Shown here piece after piece: positions 53,565 to 64,000 of a stretch of 64,000 nucleotides of DNA. The stretch's first letter is position 1. Every line of letters starts with the position of its first letter. Both the position numbers and the translations under genes were made by a program. Source of the stretch: Gyrodactylus bullatarudis (taxonomy: Eukaryota > Platyhelminthes > Monogenea > Gyrodactylidea > Gyrodactylidae); assembly GCA_012064415.1 (NCBI GenBank), contig SSNU01000110.1, positions 310,001-374,000 of the forward strand, written 5' to 3'. The notes below the pieces were generated by a model, which searched no databases, had not been told where the DNA came from, and worked only from the letters and a program-made list of their open reading frames with translations.

Positions 53565-53854
53565 TTATAAATTCTGCTTGGAAAAAATCTTAATTTAATT
53601 CAACTTGAATTATTCAAGTTCAATCAAATTGATCAATCAACTTACTAAATTTTAAGATTCTTAAATTAAGAATCTTAGACCAAGATCTGATAATAGAATG
53701 CAGAATCCCCGTTTTTTGTCTGAGTTCGTAGTGCTGGGATCTAGGATTTTGTGTAGTTTCATAGATAAAGATTATACAAGTTATTCCCAACTACACCTGT
53801 ACCTCATCGTACCACCAATCGAATCCTGAACCCAAAAATCACTACTTCAAGATA

Positions 53855-54238
53855 ATGGGGTCTCAAATCATCCCGACAGAACTCCTTATGCAAATCAAAA
53901 ACCATTTCAAAACCTTAGATGTCACTATTTCACGTGCAAAACCAAGGTACGAACTTGCCAAACTCTTAAACCGTAAGACTTCTCCTCAACCTGAGACCAG
54001 TGAGACTCAGGTAACGAGGACTTCAAACAATAATCTTCAAAGTAACACGGAAACGTCTCAACCCACACACTCTTCTTTGAATCACAATGTTGTAACTCCC
54101 AATCCAAATTCAAACTCAAGCATTCACCAACCAAACCTTACTCAAACCAGACCCAACAGACGTAGTCTCTCTTTCAAACGTCATCCCTCAAAATCGCCAC
54201 CAAACCAGAATCAGAAAATTTTTCGAGAAGAGCCTTAA
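53855..54238 (+). pseudogene. LINE-A ORF1 C-terminal part
   Basis: The frame reads KNHYFKIMGSQIIP, ELLMQIKNHFKTLDVTISRA, then a Ser/Asn/Pro/Thr-rich basic tail. The first part corresponds to the IYSHFKPLGITISRHNPAKL block in ORF1 of the 9-kb LINE. The frame is open upstream of the ATG, so the ATG is internal and the element is truncated. Confidence 0.65.
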
Positions 54239-54243
54239 AGTAA

Positions 54244-56676
54244 TACTTTGGAATGCATGCTCTCTCCTAATTAGCTATAACCCAGAAACCAGATATTATT
54301 CTTATAACAGAGTCATGGCTCAAACCACATCACCTCGACCCTGATATATAAATTCCGTCCTTCTCTTCAGTCCGTAACGACAGAACCTCATCTAACGGCG
54401 GCGGAGTCATTGCCTATATACACAATACAATTGACTACAAAATAATCTCCAAATCCAATAACATATCAGAAATCTTAGCACTCGATCTTCCAGACCTCTC
54501 AATTCGCATTATTCTACTCTATAATCCTCCACCGGTTTCTTTAACTTCAGAAATCCTTATTACCGAATTCATCAGAAATCTCCCACGCAGTAATACCACG
54601 GGAACAATAATCACAGGGGACTTTAATCGACCAAATTATTCTCCGTATCTGCCTCTCCCCCCTTCTCTGCTAATCTCATACTTAAGTGAACTCGGCCTAA
54701 ACCAAATCACAACAATTCCATCCAGACCACGTTCAAAAAGTTTTCTTGACCTTTGTTTCACCAACATCTCAAGCCTGAACCTAACATCATCCATATGCCC
54801 TCCCTCTTCAGATCACGCAGCACTGGTCTTCTCTAATATGGATCACTCTCAATATTACAACTCATCCAGCTTTCACAAAGTCACAGATTTCAACTTACTC
54901 TCATCACTTATAAATCAGAACATCAGCTATATCTTCTCCAACAACTTTAACACAGAAAAATTCTACGAACTAATACTTGCAGCTGGAAAAATATCAATTA
55001 ATTCAACCTTAAGTAATCAATTTCCCTCACAAACAATATTTGAACAATCAATTATTGGGGATCTAAAAACTCACCCCAAGAAGGCTTGGAGGAAAATAGC
55101 CTTCTTAACTAACAAGGAAAAACATCACTCTATCCAAACAAATATAACTGCAACAGCCCTCAATGACTTCTTCATCAATGTCTTCTCACAGAGAACCTCA
55201 CCTCCACTCATCCCCACAAATGAAGACACAAGCTTTCCGACAATCACTACTGACCTAATCTTCAATATCCTCCTTGAATCAAAATCTAAAAAAAGGAAAG
55301 ATGTCCATCATAACTCAATCGAATTACTTTTATCACTACCGATATCTTTTTTCAACAGATTTGTTCAATTCCTCAACGAACTTATCTTCCTCAACCATAT
55401 TCCCTTGGAATGGACAACCATAAAAATCACTCCAATCCCGAAAATCAAGAAACCAACGATTCCATCTGATTATCGACCCATTTCCAACCTACCAATCTTC
55501 CTCTCAGTGATAGATAGTGTCATTTCTCATTTCCTCAAAGAACAAGTTAACATCCCGAATATTGATCCATCACAACACGGATTCTGTGAAAACAAGAGCA
55601 CTTCTTCTAATCTCCTATCTTTTCTTGACACAGCCCATGACCTCATCTATCAAGGAAAAACTGCGGCAGTACTGTATCTGGACATCTCAAAAGCCTTTGA
55701 TAAACTCCCTTTCTCTACGATCCATGCTGCTCTCATTAAAGCCAACGTTAATCCATTTATCATAAATTGGACCATCAACTTTCTCACATCAAGATCTCAA
55801 TTTGTAAAATTTAACGATGAATGCTCAACTCCTCACCCTATAACATCAGGTGTTCCTCAAGGAGGTATTTTTGCCCCTTTACTCTTCAATCTAGTATTCT
55901 CAGAAATTCAACCTAGCAGCTCTCAAATTATTTATTTCAAATATGCTGACGATATCAAAGCCATTATCCCATATAACAATGACCCAACTCCTATACTCAA
56001 TGAACTTCACTACATCAAAACAAAACTTGACTCAATTGGCCTCGAACTCAACATGTCCAAAACGAAACTCATGCTCTTAGGACCTCATTCACCTCCCCCA
56101 CCATCCCTTATTGACATCACTACCCAAACAATAAACGATCTGGGCCTTACCTACAACTCCAAGCTTAACACTTCTCAACACATCTCAGATGTAATCAAAG
56201 GGCTTCACTACCGAACCTACCTCCTCAGGAAGTTTGTCAAACACCCAAATCTCAGACTACAACTCTATAAAACTTTTATCATTCCCATACATGAATATGG
56301 TGCAGCCATCTTTTCATCAATCAATGCTGCAAAAACCATAGCCCTTGAAAGAATCCAATATATCATGCTCTGCAGCTGCTTAGGCCCTCAAAGCTACAGA
56401 TCAGCACTTCAAATTGCCAACCTTACCCCTCTTTGGCTCCGAAGGACCGCAGCCATCATAAAACTGCATCTCCAACACTCATGCCAATCTAGATCTCCCC
56501 ATCAAACTCGTAATAACTCTCGTTACTCTATCCTGACAAGGACTACCACCACAGTCAGATTAAAGCACCGGCTCAACCTCAACACTTTCAGGTATCAATC
56601 CACAAAACAGATTGCCAATTTCCTTTTTGAAAAAATCCCAGATGAACACAATCTTTTTAAAAACTACTATTTATGA
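54244..56676 (+). pseudogene. LINE-A ORF2: endonuclease and reverse transcriptase
   Basis: The endonuclease begins VILWNACSLL, has a short deletion, then reads QKPDIILITESWLKP, a TAA at 54349-54351, NGGGVIAYI, YNPPP, TGDFNRP (about 54613) and SSDHAALVF (54805-54831). From 54352 the frame is open for 774 codons to 56676. RT motifs: ITPIPKIKKPTIPSDYRPIS, LYLDISKAFDKL (catalytic Asp 55681), GVPQGGIFAPLLFNL and YADDIKAI (55942-55956). The C-terminus has ERIQYIMLCSCLGPQSYRSA and LTPLWLRRTAAIIKL. All three RT Asp residues are intact; the endonuclease is damaged by the stop and deletion. Confidence 0.88.
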
Positions 56677-56837
56677 TTTCAAGATTCAATATGTATATAT
56701 TTATTTTCACTTCGATTAAAATCAAATAAAGAAAACTTTCTATTTCAAAAAATCTGTCATACTTATTTATAACCCCCCCCCCTCCTGCAAACTCGAATTC
56801 CGAGGTTTTAATAATAAATAAAATCCAATTTTTTTCA

Positions 56838-58735
56838 AGAAAACTCCATGGACACGTTATTCTCTGTGGTGATTTTAATAAACCTAAGTACACTCCCAAT
56901 ATGATTGACTATGCCTCGCCCACCAGAGAATCCCCAGCCTCATTCCTGGATCTACTGTTTACAAATCTTCCAAGACTTCGCTGCTGCTCGTCTATGCCTT
57001 TGCCAACCTCAGACCATCTCCCAGTATTTCTCAACCGAGTGCCAGTCCAATAACTATCAGACTGAATCTACCCACTTGATAACGTCTTTTTCGCATTTCC
57101 CGCAACTCTGCCTCTCAATGGAACATCATATCTTTGACTCTGGATTTAATACTGACCTTTTCCACTTCCTTATCCTTAGGTCTGCCAGAATGTCAAAAAA
57201 ATCCATTAATGCTACTCCATCAGTATCTCAAAACCTATTCGAAAGCTCCATCAGAGACGATCTTAAAACTCATCCTGCAAAAGCCTGGAGCAAACTCAAA
57301 TACCTAACAAATAAATCCCAGAAAAACTCTCTTCCCACTTCGACCTCAGCTGAATCACTCAATGCCAGACTCCATCCTAAATAAAATTGCTACTTTCCTA
57401 TCCGCTGCCCTTTCAAACAACTTTATCCCCGACGAATGGATGAGAACAAAAATCACTCCCATCCCTAAGAAATTCAAACCTGAGGCAGATTCTGACTTCA
57501 GATCCATCTCTAATCTATGCATATTCCTAGGTCTAGTTGATGGCATATGCAATCATCTCATCCGCCCACTTATTGACATAAAAAGCTTTGATCCTTCTCA
57601 ACATGGTTTCCTAAAAGGACGCAGTACCTCCACCAATCTGTTATTCTTCTTCAACAAAGTCGATGACCTTAACTATAAACGTATCCCCTGCTTAGTCATC
57701 TTCTTAGACATCTCCAAAGCCTTCGATATACTGCCTTTCAAAACAATCCAAAATGCATTGTTCAATTGCCACGTCAATCCCTTTGTCATAAACTGGATTA
57801 CTAAATTCCTATCAACAAGGTCACAGGAGGTCCATTTTGACGGACAGATTTCATCCCCAACCTCTATTAACTCGGGAGTCCCACAAGGATCGATTATTGG
57901 TCCTCTCGTATTTAACCTAGTTTTCTCCACAATCAAGCCATCCTCTTCCGGCATCTACTATTATAAATACGCAGATGACCTTAAGATACTAATACCCAAC
58001 TACTCCAATGACAAAGTTCGTAGAGAACTAGACCATATAAATAATTCCCTTGATGAAATCGGACTTAAAATCAACCAACTTAAGACTAAAATAATGGTCC
58101 TTAACCCAATCTCGACAATAATTGACATTGGTCCTGAATTTGCAAACCTTATTGTCCATAAAATCAAAGATCTTGGCCTATTCTACGATCACAAGATCTC
58201 GATAAAACCTCACATAAATGAGCTTATTAAAACTCTCAGATACTCAACGTATCTTATCACGAAATTCATCACCTGCCCCCAGCTTAAACTCTTGGTCTAT
58301 AAGAGTTTCGTTATCTCAAAATTTGACTACGGTCCAGCCCTTATAATTGGAATTACGAATGAGTCAACCAAGAAGATCGAACAAATCCAATTCAAATTCC
58401 TCAGGTCCTGTTACGGACCTGTCAGCTATAAAGCAGTCCATGACCTTTCTTCCCATTATCCTATCTAGCTTAGAAGAATTGCTGCTTCAACAATTCTCTA
58501 CAACAACTATAAAAAGAAGGAAAGTACCCCTGCATACAATACCCGTAACAAGCGACCTTTCTCAATTCTACTCAGGAACATTTTAACTTTTAAAACCAGG
58601 TTCCAAATTGTGTTAAGGAATATTCCATCTTCCAACATCAATTCCTCATGTGATTTCCTTTCCAAAATGATCCCCGAAAACCATAACCCATTTTCAAACT
58701 TTTCCTTATGAACTCAGATCACTATGTATATTTTA
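56838..58735 (+). mobile_element. LINE-B, 5'-truncated, directly downstream of LINE-A
   Basis: Starts inside the endonuclease (HGHVILCGDFNKP) and runs to the end of ORF2. It belongs to the same family as LINE-A but differs throughout, so it is a separate insertion in the same orientation. A C-tract (56771-56783) separates the two. Confidence 0.8.
56850..58706 (+). pseudogene. LINE-B ORF2, frameshifted
   Basis: Endonuclease end: GDFNKP, SFLDLLFTNL, TSDHLPVFL. A shift follows, then DDLKTHPAKAWSKLKYLTNK (to about 57350), another shift, and the RT from 57362: ITPIPKKFKPEADSDFRSIS, IFLDISKAFDIL, GVPQGSIIGPLVFNL, YKYADDLKI. The frame ends at TAG 58466-58468, where the conserved W of PLWLRR should be. 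The end module continues past it (LRRIAASTILYNN...) to about 58706. Inactive. Confidence 0.85.
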
Positions 58736-58898
58736 TATGAATTTTTTTACATATAAATTTCTATTCTGCATTGAATATGTGCCACCTTGTCTTAAAACAA
58801 GGATCTAGTTTATGAAGTCATTATGTTTAAGTGTTTGTTTTAATAAAGATATATATTCAAGTCTTCCCTCAAGTTTAAGTTCTCATTAAGGTCAAATA

Positions 58899-59318
58899 AT
58901 GGCGACATGGGAATCCGATATTCCAAGGAGCTATCAGGAGCGTGTAAAGTATTTTTTCAGATTCGAAAGAAAGTGGGCTACGTTCAAGTCTGTTCATGCC
59001 CTGGAAGAATCTGATATGGTCAATCACTGGCTGGGGACCCTTAACCCTGAAAGTTTTGACCTGGTGCTCAAAGTATTTCCAATGAACGTGGTTGAGAAGA
59101 AAACATTTACGGCAATCAAGGAAGGTTTACTGTTAAAGTTGCAATTAACCCTTTATGAAACCAACCCAAGCTTATCGTTTGAGGATATAGTTCAAGAAAC
59201 GAGACAACGTGTAAAGAAAGAAAAATTGAAATCAAAAATCGATTTTGAGTACTATCTTGATATGGATGAAGTAGCAGAAAATTTTTTCAAGGTAACAAAT
59301 TTTCCTGGGTGCTCCTAA
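58899..59318 (+). CDS. Hypothetical 139-aa protein, possibly Gag-like
   Basis: ATG 58899. An all-helical-looking, charged protein with aromatic residues (YFFRFERKWATFK, ESDMVNHWLGTLNPESFDLV, then FTAIKEGLLLKLQ). The alternation of helices and a late FTAIKEGLL segment recalls retrotransposon capsid proteins (which end with a 'xALKEALLERF'-like helix), but no definite family match is claimed. It lies between LINE-B and a LINE C-terminal scrap. The frame is intact, without RT or protease downstream. Confidence 0.4.
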   Translation: MATWESDIPRSYQERVKYFFRFERKWATFKSVHALEESDMVNHWLGTLNPESFDLVLKVFPMNVVEKKTFTAIKEGLLLKLQLTLYETNPSLSFEDIVQETRQRVKKEKLKSKIDFEYYLDMDEVAENFFKVTNFPGCS

Positions 59319-59469
59319 AAAAGGACCGTGACCTTTCTACATTTGTTTATTTGTATGTTTTCGTGTATTGCATAATAATCTAATGTAAAGACATGGGAAA
59401 GGCTGTGCTTATCAATGTATTTTATTTATTCATGTCCAGCACACATTCAACATATTATTCATGTGATCC

Positions 59470-59890
59470 AATATTAGACTAAATCTCCTCAAAAGTGTTA
59501 TTCTTCCACACTTTGACTAAGCCGCGTGACTTTTATGTCCTATTCCTCAAAAACATGCAAGAATTTGGAAAGAATCCAATTCATTTACCTCCGTGCTTGT
59601 TTGGGTCCCTACTCCTACAAAAACCTTCTACAAAAGGCAAAAATGTATCCTCTATGGCTGAGAAGAATAGCAGCAGCTGCATCACTTTTCAGTAGAAGAG
59701 CTCCTACTTCTCCTTCAAGATATAATCTCAGACAAGGAAGTGGATTTTCAATTTCGTTATTCAACATCCTTTAAGAGCCAGATTCCAGATTGATTTATTA
59801 ATTTTCAAAAACATGAAACTATCGCAGATATGCAGCTATCTTCTTCAATCTATACCAGATTTGCATAATTATTTTTGTAACTATTTTAAA
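59470..59890 (+). pseudogene. LINE C-terminal fragment
   Basis: Broken frames read LLKSVILPHFD, LERIQFIYLRACLGPYSYKN, MYPLWLRRIAAAASLF and the terminal YNLRQGSGF...NYFCNYFK segment, the same end module as LINE-A. Contains stops and a frameshift. Confidence 0.75.
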
Positions 59891-60642
59891 TAATTTTACA
59901 CTAACAAATAAGAATCTATTATAATTATTCATTCAAATCTTAAATCATAAATTTCCAGAAAATGGTGTATTTCCTAGTTTTTAATCGAAACTTAGACGTT
60001 TTTTCAAATTTTTAAATCAGATTCATAAAATTCAACTATTTTCACACAAGCCAGTGTAAGGAAAATTTCCTGCGCCATGCCTGACAGTTTCAAAAAGAGA
60101 TTTGAAATTTATGATTTTGCTAAAAAAACCGAAATTAGAGAGATACCATCGAGCCTAACTTCTAAACTAGAGCTGATAGCTGAAAAGTTTGAAGCAACAA
60201 GTTGTAGAGAATTTTTCCCAGTTTATTTCAATTCTTTAAGAATTTTAATGCGAGCTTTAATAAACTTTTTAGAGCAAAAATAAGACCTTAAATTCAGTCA
60301 AACACAAATTCGAATATTTCTCGAAATCCAAACGCTAAAAAATTTTCAAAATTTCAGAATCTCATTATTTTAACCTGACAAGCATACTGTAAACATTTAA
60401 CTGAGTATAAAGAAAAAAAGTGTTAATTTGCTAGACTGTTATATATTATATAATAGACTCGTCTGTTTTGAAAATTTAAATAAGCATAAAGATAGAATAC
60501 TAAAGAACTCAGATAAAATTCTAAAGAATCCTGTGTTGGCGATAATATTCGCAAACAGTACCTGAAGTTGACAGTGATAAAGAAGATCCTAAATCAATCA
60601 TAGGAATCATAATTATAATCTATTATATTAGAAGAGAGTTTC
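59891..60642. other. No gene seen
   Basis: AT-rich. A 68-codon frame (60077-60283, MPDSFKKRFEIYDFAKKTEI...) shows no recognisable family. Confidence 0.4.
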
Positions 60643-60885
60643 GTGTCGGAACTTCTGAAGGAATTGGCTAAAAATCAGTTCGAAATATTGAAAGAAAAAT
60701 TTATTTCGTCCGTAGATGTAAAAGAAGAGGAGATGTCGTTAAGACAGCTAAATGCCAAATTCTCATTGATGGGTGGCCAAGGTTTATTTAAATGTAACTG
60801 TGTAAAAAATTGTCGAAAGCAAACTTGCAAGTGTAAATAAATAGACGTTTATGTGGATCTCGCTGTCATATATAAGATATATATA
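60643..60885 (+). pseudogene. Cys-rich C-terminal domain of a transposon-type integrase, frameshifted
   Basis: The frame 60643-60840 reads a helical lead, then GGQGLFKCNCVKNCRKQTCK. A 2-base shift at 60835-60842 hides the continuation NRRLCGSRCHI and stop. The full pattern KCNCxxxCxxxxCxCxxxxxxCxSxCH is the small Cys-rich tail often found at the end of GIN/Ginger- or KRBA2-like integrases. Only this end remains. Family assignment is from memory of the motif and moderate. Confidence 0.45.
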
Positions 60886-60891
60886 AGATTT

Positions 60892-61580
60892 TTATTTGAA
60901 AAAGTTAGTAAAATAGTTATGATTATCTGGTACATAAATTGAAATAGTAGCAATAATCTGAGAGATCTTTAGGTTTTTAAAAACATCAAAATTAAGTTGA
61001 AATCTGTGTCTTAAGGGATGAAGCGTTTTAAGAAGGATCGTAAAACCCCTAGAGAAGCGAAGGTGGTAATTTCGATTGGCAGGCGGGATTTTTTGATAGA
61101 GTACAGCAGAAAATGCGATTCTTCTCAGCCAGATGAGGTAGAGATCAACCTTGGCTAGAAGTTGTTTATATGAGAAAGGGCCAAAACATGCCGGAGGAAT
61201 TGAAATTGAAGGTTCTCAGTTTTCTTAATTGTTCCGGCAGGGAAGTTAGATACTATCCAATAGGAGGGAGGCTCCATAGTCCAGATGGGGTAGTATGCAA
61301 TGCATTGCTTAAAATGGAGTAACCGCAAACTGGGGGAGTGAACAAATTTTCTAAGAAAATAGGATTTGATTTTTAACGTTTTGAGAATAGTAGTAGCATG
61401 AATCGAGGTGTCAAGTTTGTTAGAGTAATTTAGTCCCAATGAAAAGATATTGAAATAACAGAAAGGTTTTATGTACAATAGAACGAATGGATAAAGAATA
61501 AAAAAGGAAAAGTTCAACAAAGAAAGGGGAATGTTCCAAAATAAAAATGTCAAGAGCACAAATGAACCGGTTCTAGACAA
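60892..61580 (-). pseudogene. LINE C-terminal fragment
   Basis: The minus strand reads SLGLNYSNKLDTSIHATTIL, SYFLRKFVHSPSLRLLHFKQ and ENLQFQFLRHVLALSHINNF. After a frame break it continues IWLRRIAFSAVLYQKI and NHNYFTNFFK with a stop (TAA at 60892-60894). Same end module as LINE-A, opposite orientation. The region upstream (61580-61760) is unclear. Confidence 0.75.
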
Positions 61581-61779
61581 TTGACAGGACGAACAGAAGG
61601 AGGAAAGCGATAGAATTGGGACAACGATTTGAGAAACTTTGCATTTGCTGAACGATATTTTAAAGAGATTAAGTAAGGAAAGAATGTAGATTCATTTGGA
61701 ATGACATGTTGAAAGTCTAAGACAAAAAAGGTTGGGAATACGATCTAAAATCGAAAACAAAGACTTGAATGCATAAGAG

Positions 61780-62450
61780 AGATTAGTTTGGTTCATCAAT
61801 CATTATTTGAAACAATTACTCTCGTGTCAGACTGGCCAAACTCACCTTAATGCCTGCCAGACATTACCTGCGGGAAACTCTTCCGGCAACCTCATCTCCG
61901 AGTCGTCGACTCCGAAAACCCTGCACTAGAGAGATTGGTTTAGTTCAACAATCATTCATTATATGAAACACATGCAAAATGCAACCTTAACTTACTCTTG
62001 TGTCAGACTGACGAAACTCACTCTCGAGAAGCATCATCACACAAGCCACTAGAAGCTGGGAGGAAAATTAGAAAAACCCTACTCTCTATACCCCTACTCA
62101 AAAAATACCTCTAACCAAAAATATATCAACTCAAGAAACCAACAACTCAAACACATAAAAACCTGCTAGCTCAGAACCAAGACGAAAGAAAGGAAGCCAG
62201 AAGAAAGACACCAAAAAATCACAGCTTCAATACCTGAACTACACCTCTCAACGAAAAATACTCAAGACCACCATCTCAACAACCTCAAACCTTGATTCAA
62301 TCATGAAAGAAAAAAATATATAAATAAAAATATATGGGAAAAATAAAGCTTACTTCAAAGACTGCAAACTGTTCCTGCGGCAAACACCTCCCGCCACCTC
62401 TTCTCCGAGTCGTCAACGCCAAGAATTCTTGAACTCTTCTTTCTCTATGT
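61780..62450. repeat. Repeated blocks, possibly LINE 5' region
   Basis: 'tcgtgtcagactg.c.aaactcac' occurs at about 61822-61845 and, as a close variant, at 61994-62017. 'cctgcggGaaac.cttccggc' with 'tctccgagtcgtc' occurs at 61868-61914 and 62376-62419. Locally GC-richer than the surroundings, with an imperfect tandem arrangement. No frame. Confidence 0.5.
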
Positions 62451-62570
62451 TGTATATAATGACACTTCTGCACCACACTTATTCGGATAGAATATTATTC
62501 ATTTTATTTTCGACCAAACATTTATAAAATCCTTTCTCCAATATTGCTTCATATTCTGCTGATTAATTAA

Positions 62571-62636
62571 CCCTTCATGTCCCATTGTTCCACCAGTGGA
62601 ACACAACTCTTTCTCAGTATTTTGAGACATGAAGGG
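62571..62636. repeat. 66-bp hairpin with piggyBac-like ends
   Basis: TTAA|CCCTTCATGTC at the left and GACATGAAGGG|TCAA at the right (11-bp perfect inverted ends). Inside is GTTCCAC-CA-GTGGAAC (62587-62602), a near-perfect small hairpin. The layout recalls the TTAA-CCC ends and subterminal repeats of piggyBac, as a tiny derivative or a single compound terminus. Confidence 0.5.
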
Positions 62637-62640
62637 TCAA

Positions 62641-63152
62641 ATCAAATTTGAATTTCACAGAGTTTCTTTTTTAAAACAAGTTTTCTAATATAGTATTTGT
62701 GTATTTTCAATTTTGAATGTACCATACAGGTTAATCGATAATTTTTTCATATCTTTGGATTAGAAATTCATATTTGAAAAAAATTCACAAAAATTCATAG
62801 TTTCATTTAATCATGAAAATTAGTTTTTAAATTAGTTGTATAATTCTCTGGGACTAAAGGGTTGAGATTAATTTGGTACATACATTAATTTGGTATTTGT
62901 TCATAGTTGGATTATCGTTCTCGTTTTCATCCAACTTTCCTAACATAATCCTTTCAATGACCATTAGTCTTTTTTTCAAATAAAATTTTTGATTATTTTT
63001 TCACTGTAATTTTGATTGTATTTTATTTTCGGGGTAAACGCTACTTCATAAATTATGACTCAATCTTGATTTCATGAGTAAGTTTTCATTGACAACATAA
63101 ACAAAAATGGCTATTCCATTCCCTTATAAGGTTAGATTTTTGACGGTAGTAA
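62641..63152. other. No gene seen
   Basis: AT-rich spacer. 'gggactaaagggttgagattaa' near 62851 could be an opposite piggyBac-like end for the hairpin above, but pairing is weak. Confidence 0.35.
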
Positions 63153-63154
63153 TA

Positions 63155-64000
63155 CAGGTAAAAGCTCTGTAAAGTGACACGACTTGTGTGAAAATTGAAG
63201 TGTAACTTTCACTCCAATTTGGACCAATAGAATTGCGTTATTCTTCGACCAATCAGAACGAAGCAATATTCTTCCGAAAATATTACCAAATTTAATGGGT
63301 TTCAAGAATTTTTCATTTTATGCTAGATTACTGAAATTTTCTAGATAATCTCAACTTATATTTCTGATTAATTTAAACTTCAAAGTATCTTTATATCACA
63401 CCAGCAAGTGGTTTTAGCAAAAAGAGCTAAGATAGCAATCAGATGCACTAAATTTTAGTATCACTAGATTCAGCGAAAAATTCTGAGACAATGGTTAGAT
63501 TTTCAATTCTATATTTAAGAATTTGTGGCTACAATTTAGTTTTAAAACCAGTTTCAGATTTCAAATGATTGAGATTAATAATTTCAAAGTCTTTTTTTCT
63601 CTATCATACACAATCACAGGATGTGTCATCCCTTGTTGAATGCTCGTATAATGTGGGTGTGTGTGTGATGTACATTGATGTGTAAAAAGATGTCAATCAT
63701 AGCTTAAATCTCTCCCCCCTTTGCAATACTTGCGTTATGCCTTCTTGTTTGTCAAACCTTGTTTGTATCACGCTCTTTTCCCATGCATCCCCTCTTAAAA
63801 TTTGGGGGAACTTGTACAGAGAAGGATACACATTGACATCACTATTTAGAATAACTCTTTCATACATTTATTTTGATCTCACGATGCCTTATACGAACCT
63901 TGAAAAGCTAGATATTCTTCAAGAATTGAACGAGACGAAGAATTCACCGAAAATCATTGCGGATAAGTATAACGTTTCCGTTAGAACCATTTATAACTGG
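63155..64000 (+). mobile_element. pogo/Tigger-like transposon, left part
   Basis: TA (63153-63154) then CAGGTAAAAGCTCTGTAAAG is a pogo-type left terminus. A non-coding stretch follows, with CCAAT-like boxes (63223, 63240), then a transposase ATG at 63884. The right half lies beyond the window. Confidence 0.6.
63884..64000 (+). CDS. Transposase N-terminus (CENP-B/Psq-type HTH), runs off the window
   Basis: ATG at 63884, 39 codons to the window end, no stop. MPYTNLEKLDILQELNETKN, then IADKYNVSVRTIYNW is a Psq/CENP-B N-type helix-turn-helix with the usual 'xxxKYxVSxRTIxxW' recognition helix. Pogo, Tigger or another Tc1-related family; the catalytic domain is not visible. Confidence 0.65.
   Translation, partial: MPYTNLEKLDILQELNETKNSPKIIADKYNVSVRTIYNW

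Larger units (their letters stand above)
53700..56745 (+). mobile_element. LINE-A, near complete
   Basis: Same family type as the LINE at 6-10.6 kb: end of ORF1 (to 54238), endonuclease, RT and C-terminal module in order, then AATAAA at 56724-56730 in the 3'UTR. More GC-rich (C-rich on this strand) than the host DNA around it. The 5' end is truncated within ORF1. The left border is uncertain, about 150 bp from the TMEM248-like ATG. Confidence 0.8.

Noticed and set aside
60077..60283. 68-aa ORF
   Set aside because: No similarity recognised and no supporting signals.

Overview
The window is AT-rich nuclear DNA from an animal, very probably an invertebrate. Evidence: spliced genes with GT-AG introns for an arrestin, the spliceosomal protein PRPF4, a COX7C-like oxidase subunit and a TMEM248-like membrane protein, set in dense, mostly broken transposable elements. 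Introns can be extremely short (28, 33 and 38 nt). The species cannot be named from the sequence; flatworms, copepods and other small invertebrates are all possible.

Host genes lie on the minus strand. A complete arrestin (8 exons, about 477 aa) runs from 49640 down to 29515, with introns of up to 5.2 kb full of transposons. Upstream of it, head to tail and tightly packed, are a COX7C-like gene (50398-50679), PRPF4 (50944-52552) and a TMEM248-like gene (52695-53564). Several start codons sit at or just after a 3' splice-acceptor sequence, so spliced-leader trans-splicing or 5'UTR introns are worth testing. One possible orphan exon is at 3031-3397 (+).

Mobile DNA, region by region. 0-6 kb: a piggyBac element with TTAA ends and a tRNA-like insert, then a second piggyBac relic. 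5.8-12.8 kb: a mosaic of a minus-strand LINE and Penelope-like (PLE) fragments, a piggyBac C-terminus and LINE tails. 12.8-14 kb: an LTR-retrotransposon gag relic. 15.0-18.1 kb: a giant palindromic TA-flanked element whose right arm has been hit by an apparently intact Tc1-like transposon. 20-29.5 kb: a PLE graveyard with chimeric, inverted and shared-stop copies. 29.5-49.6 kb: the arrestin introns, holding a PLE with a 10-bp target duplication inside a foldback repeat, a MITE that is the short form of the giant palindrome, hAT-like repeats and LTR-like scraps. 53.7-62 kb: two head-to-tail LINEs, LINE C-terminal scraps, an unidentified ORF and a Cys-rich domain relic. 63.2 kb to the end: the start of a pogo/Tigger-like transposon running off the window.

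The most notable signals are (1) hammerhead-ribozyme-like motifs at PLE 3' ends with compensatory stem changes between copies, (2) the palindromic foldback element with its MITE derivative, (3) the arrestin with an N-domain insertion and a possible cassette exon, and (4) the compact gene cluster with ultrashort introns and acceptors beside start codons.
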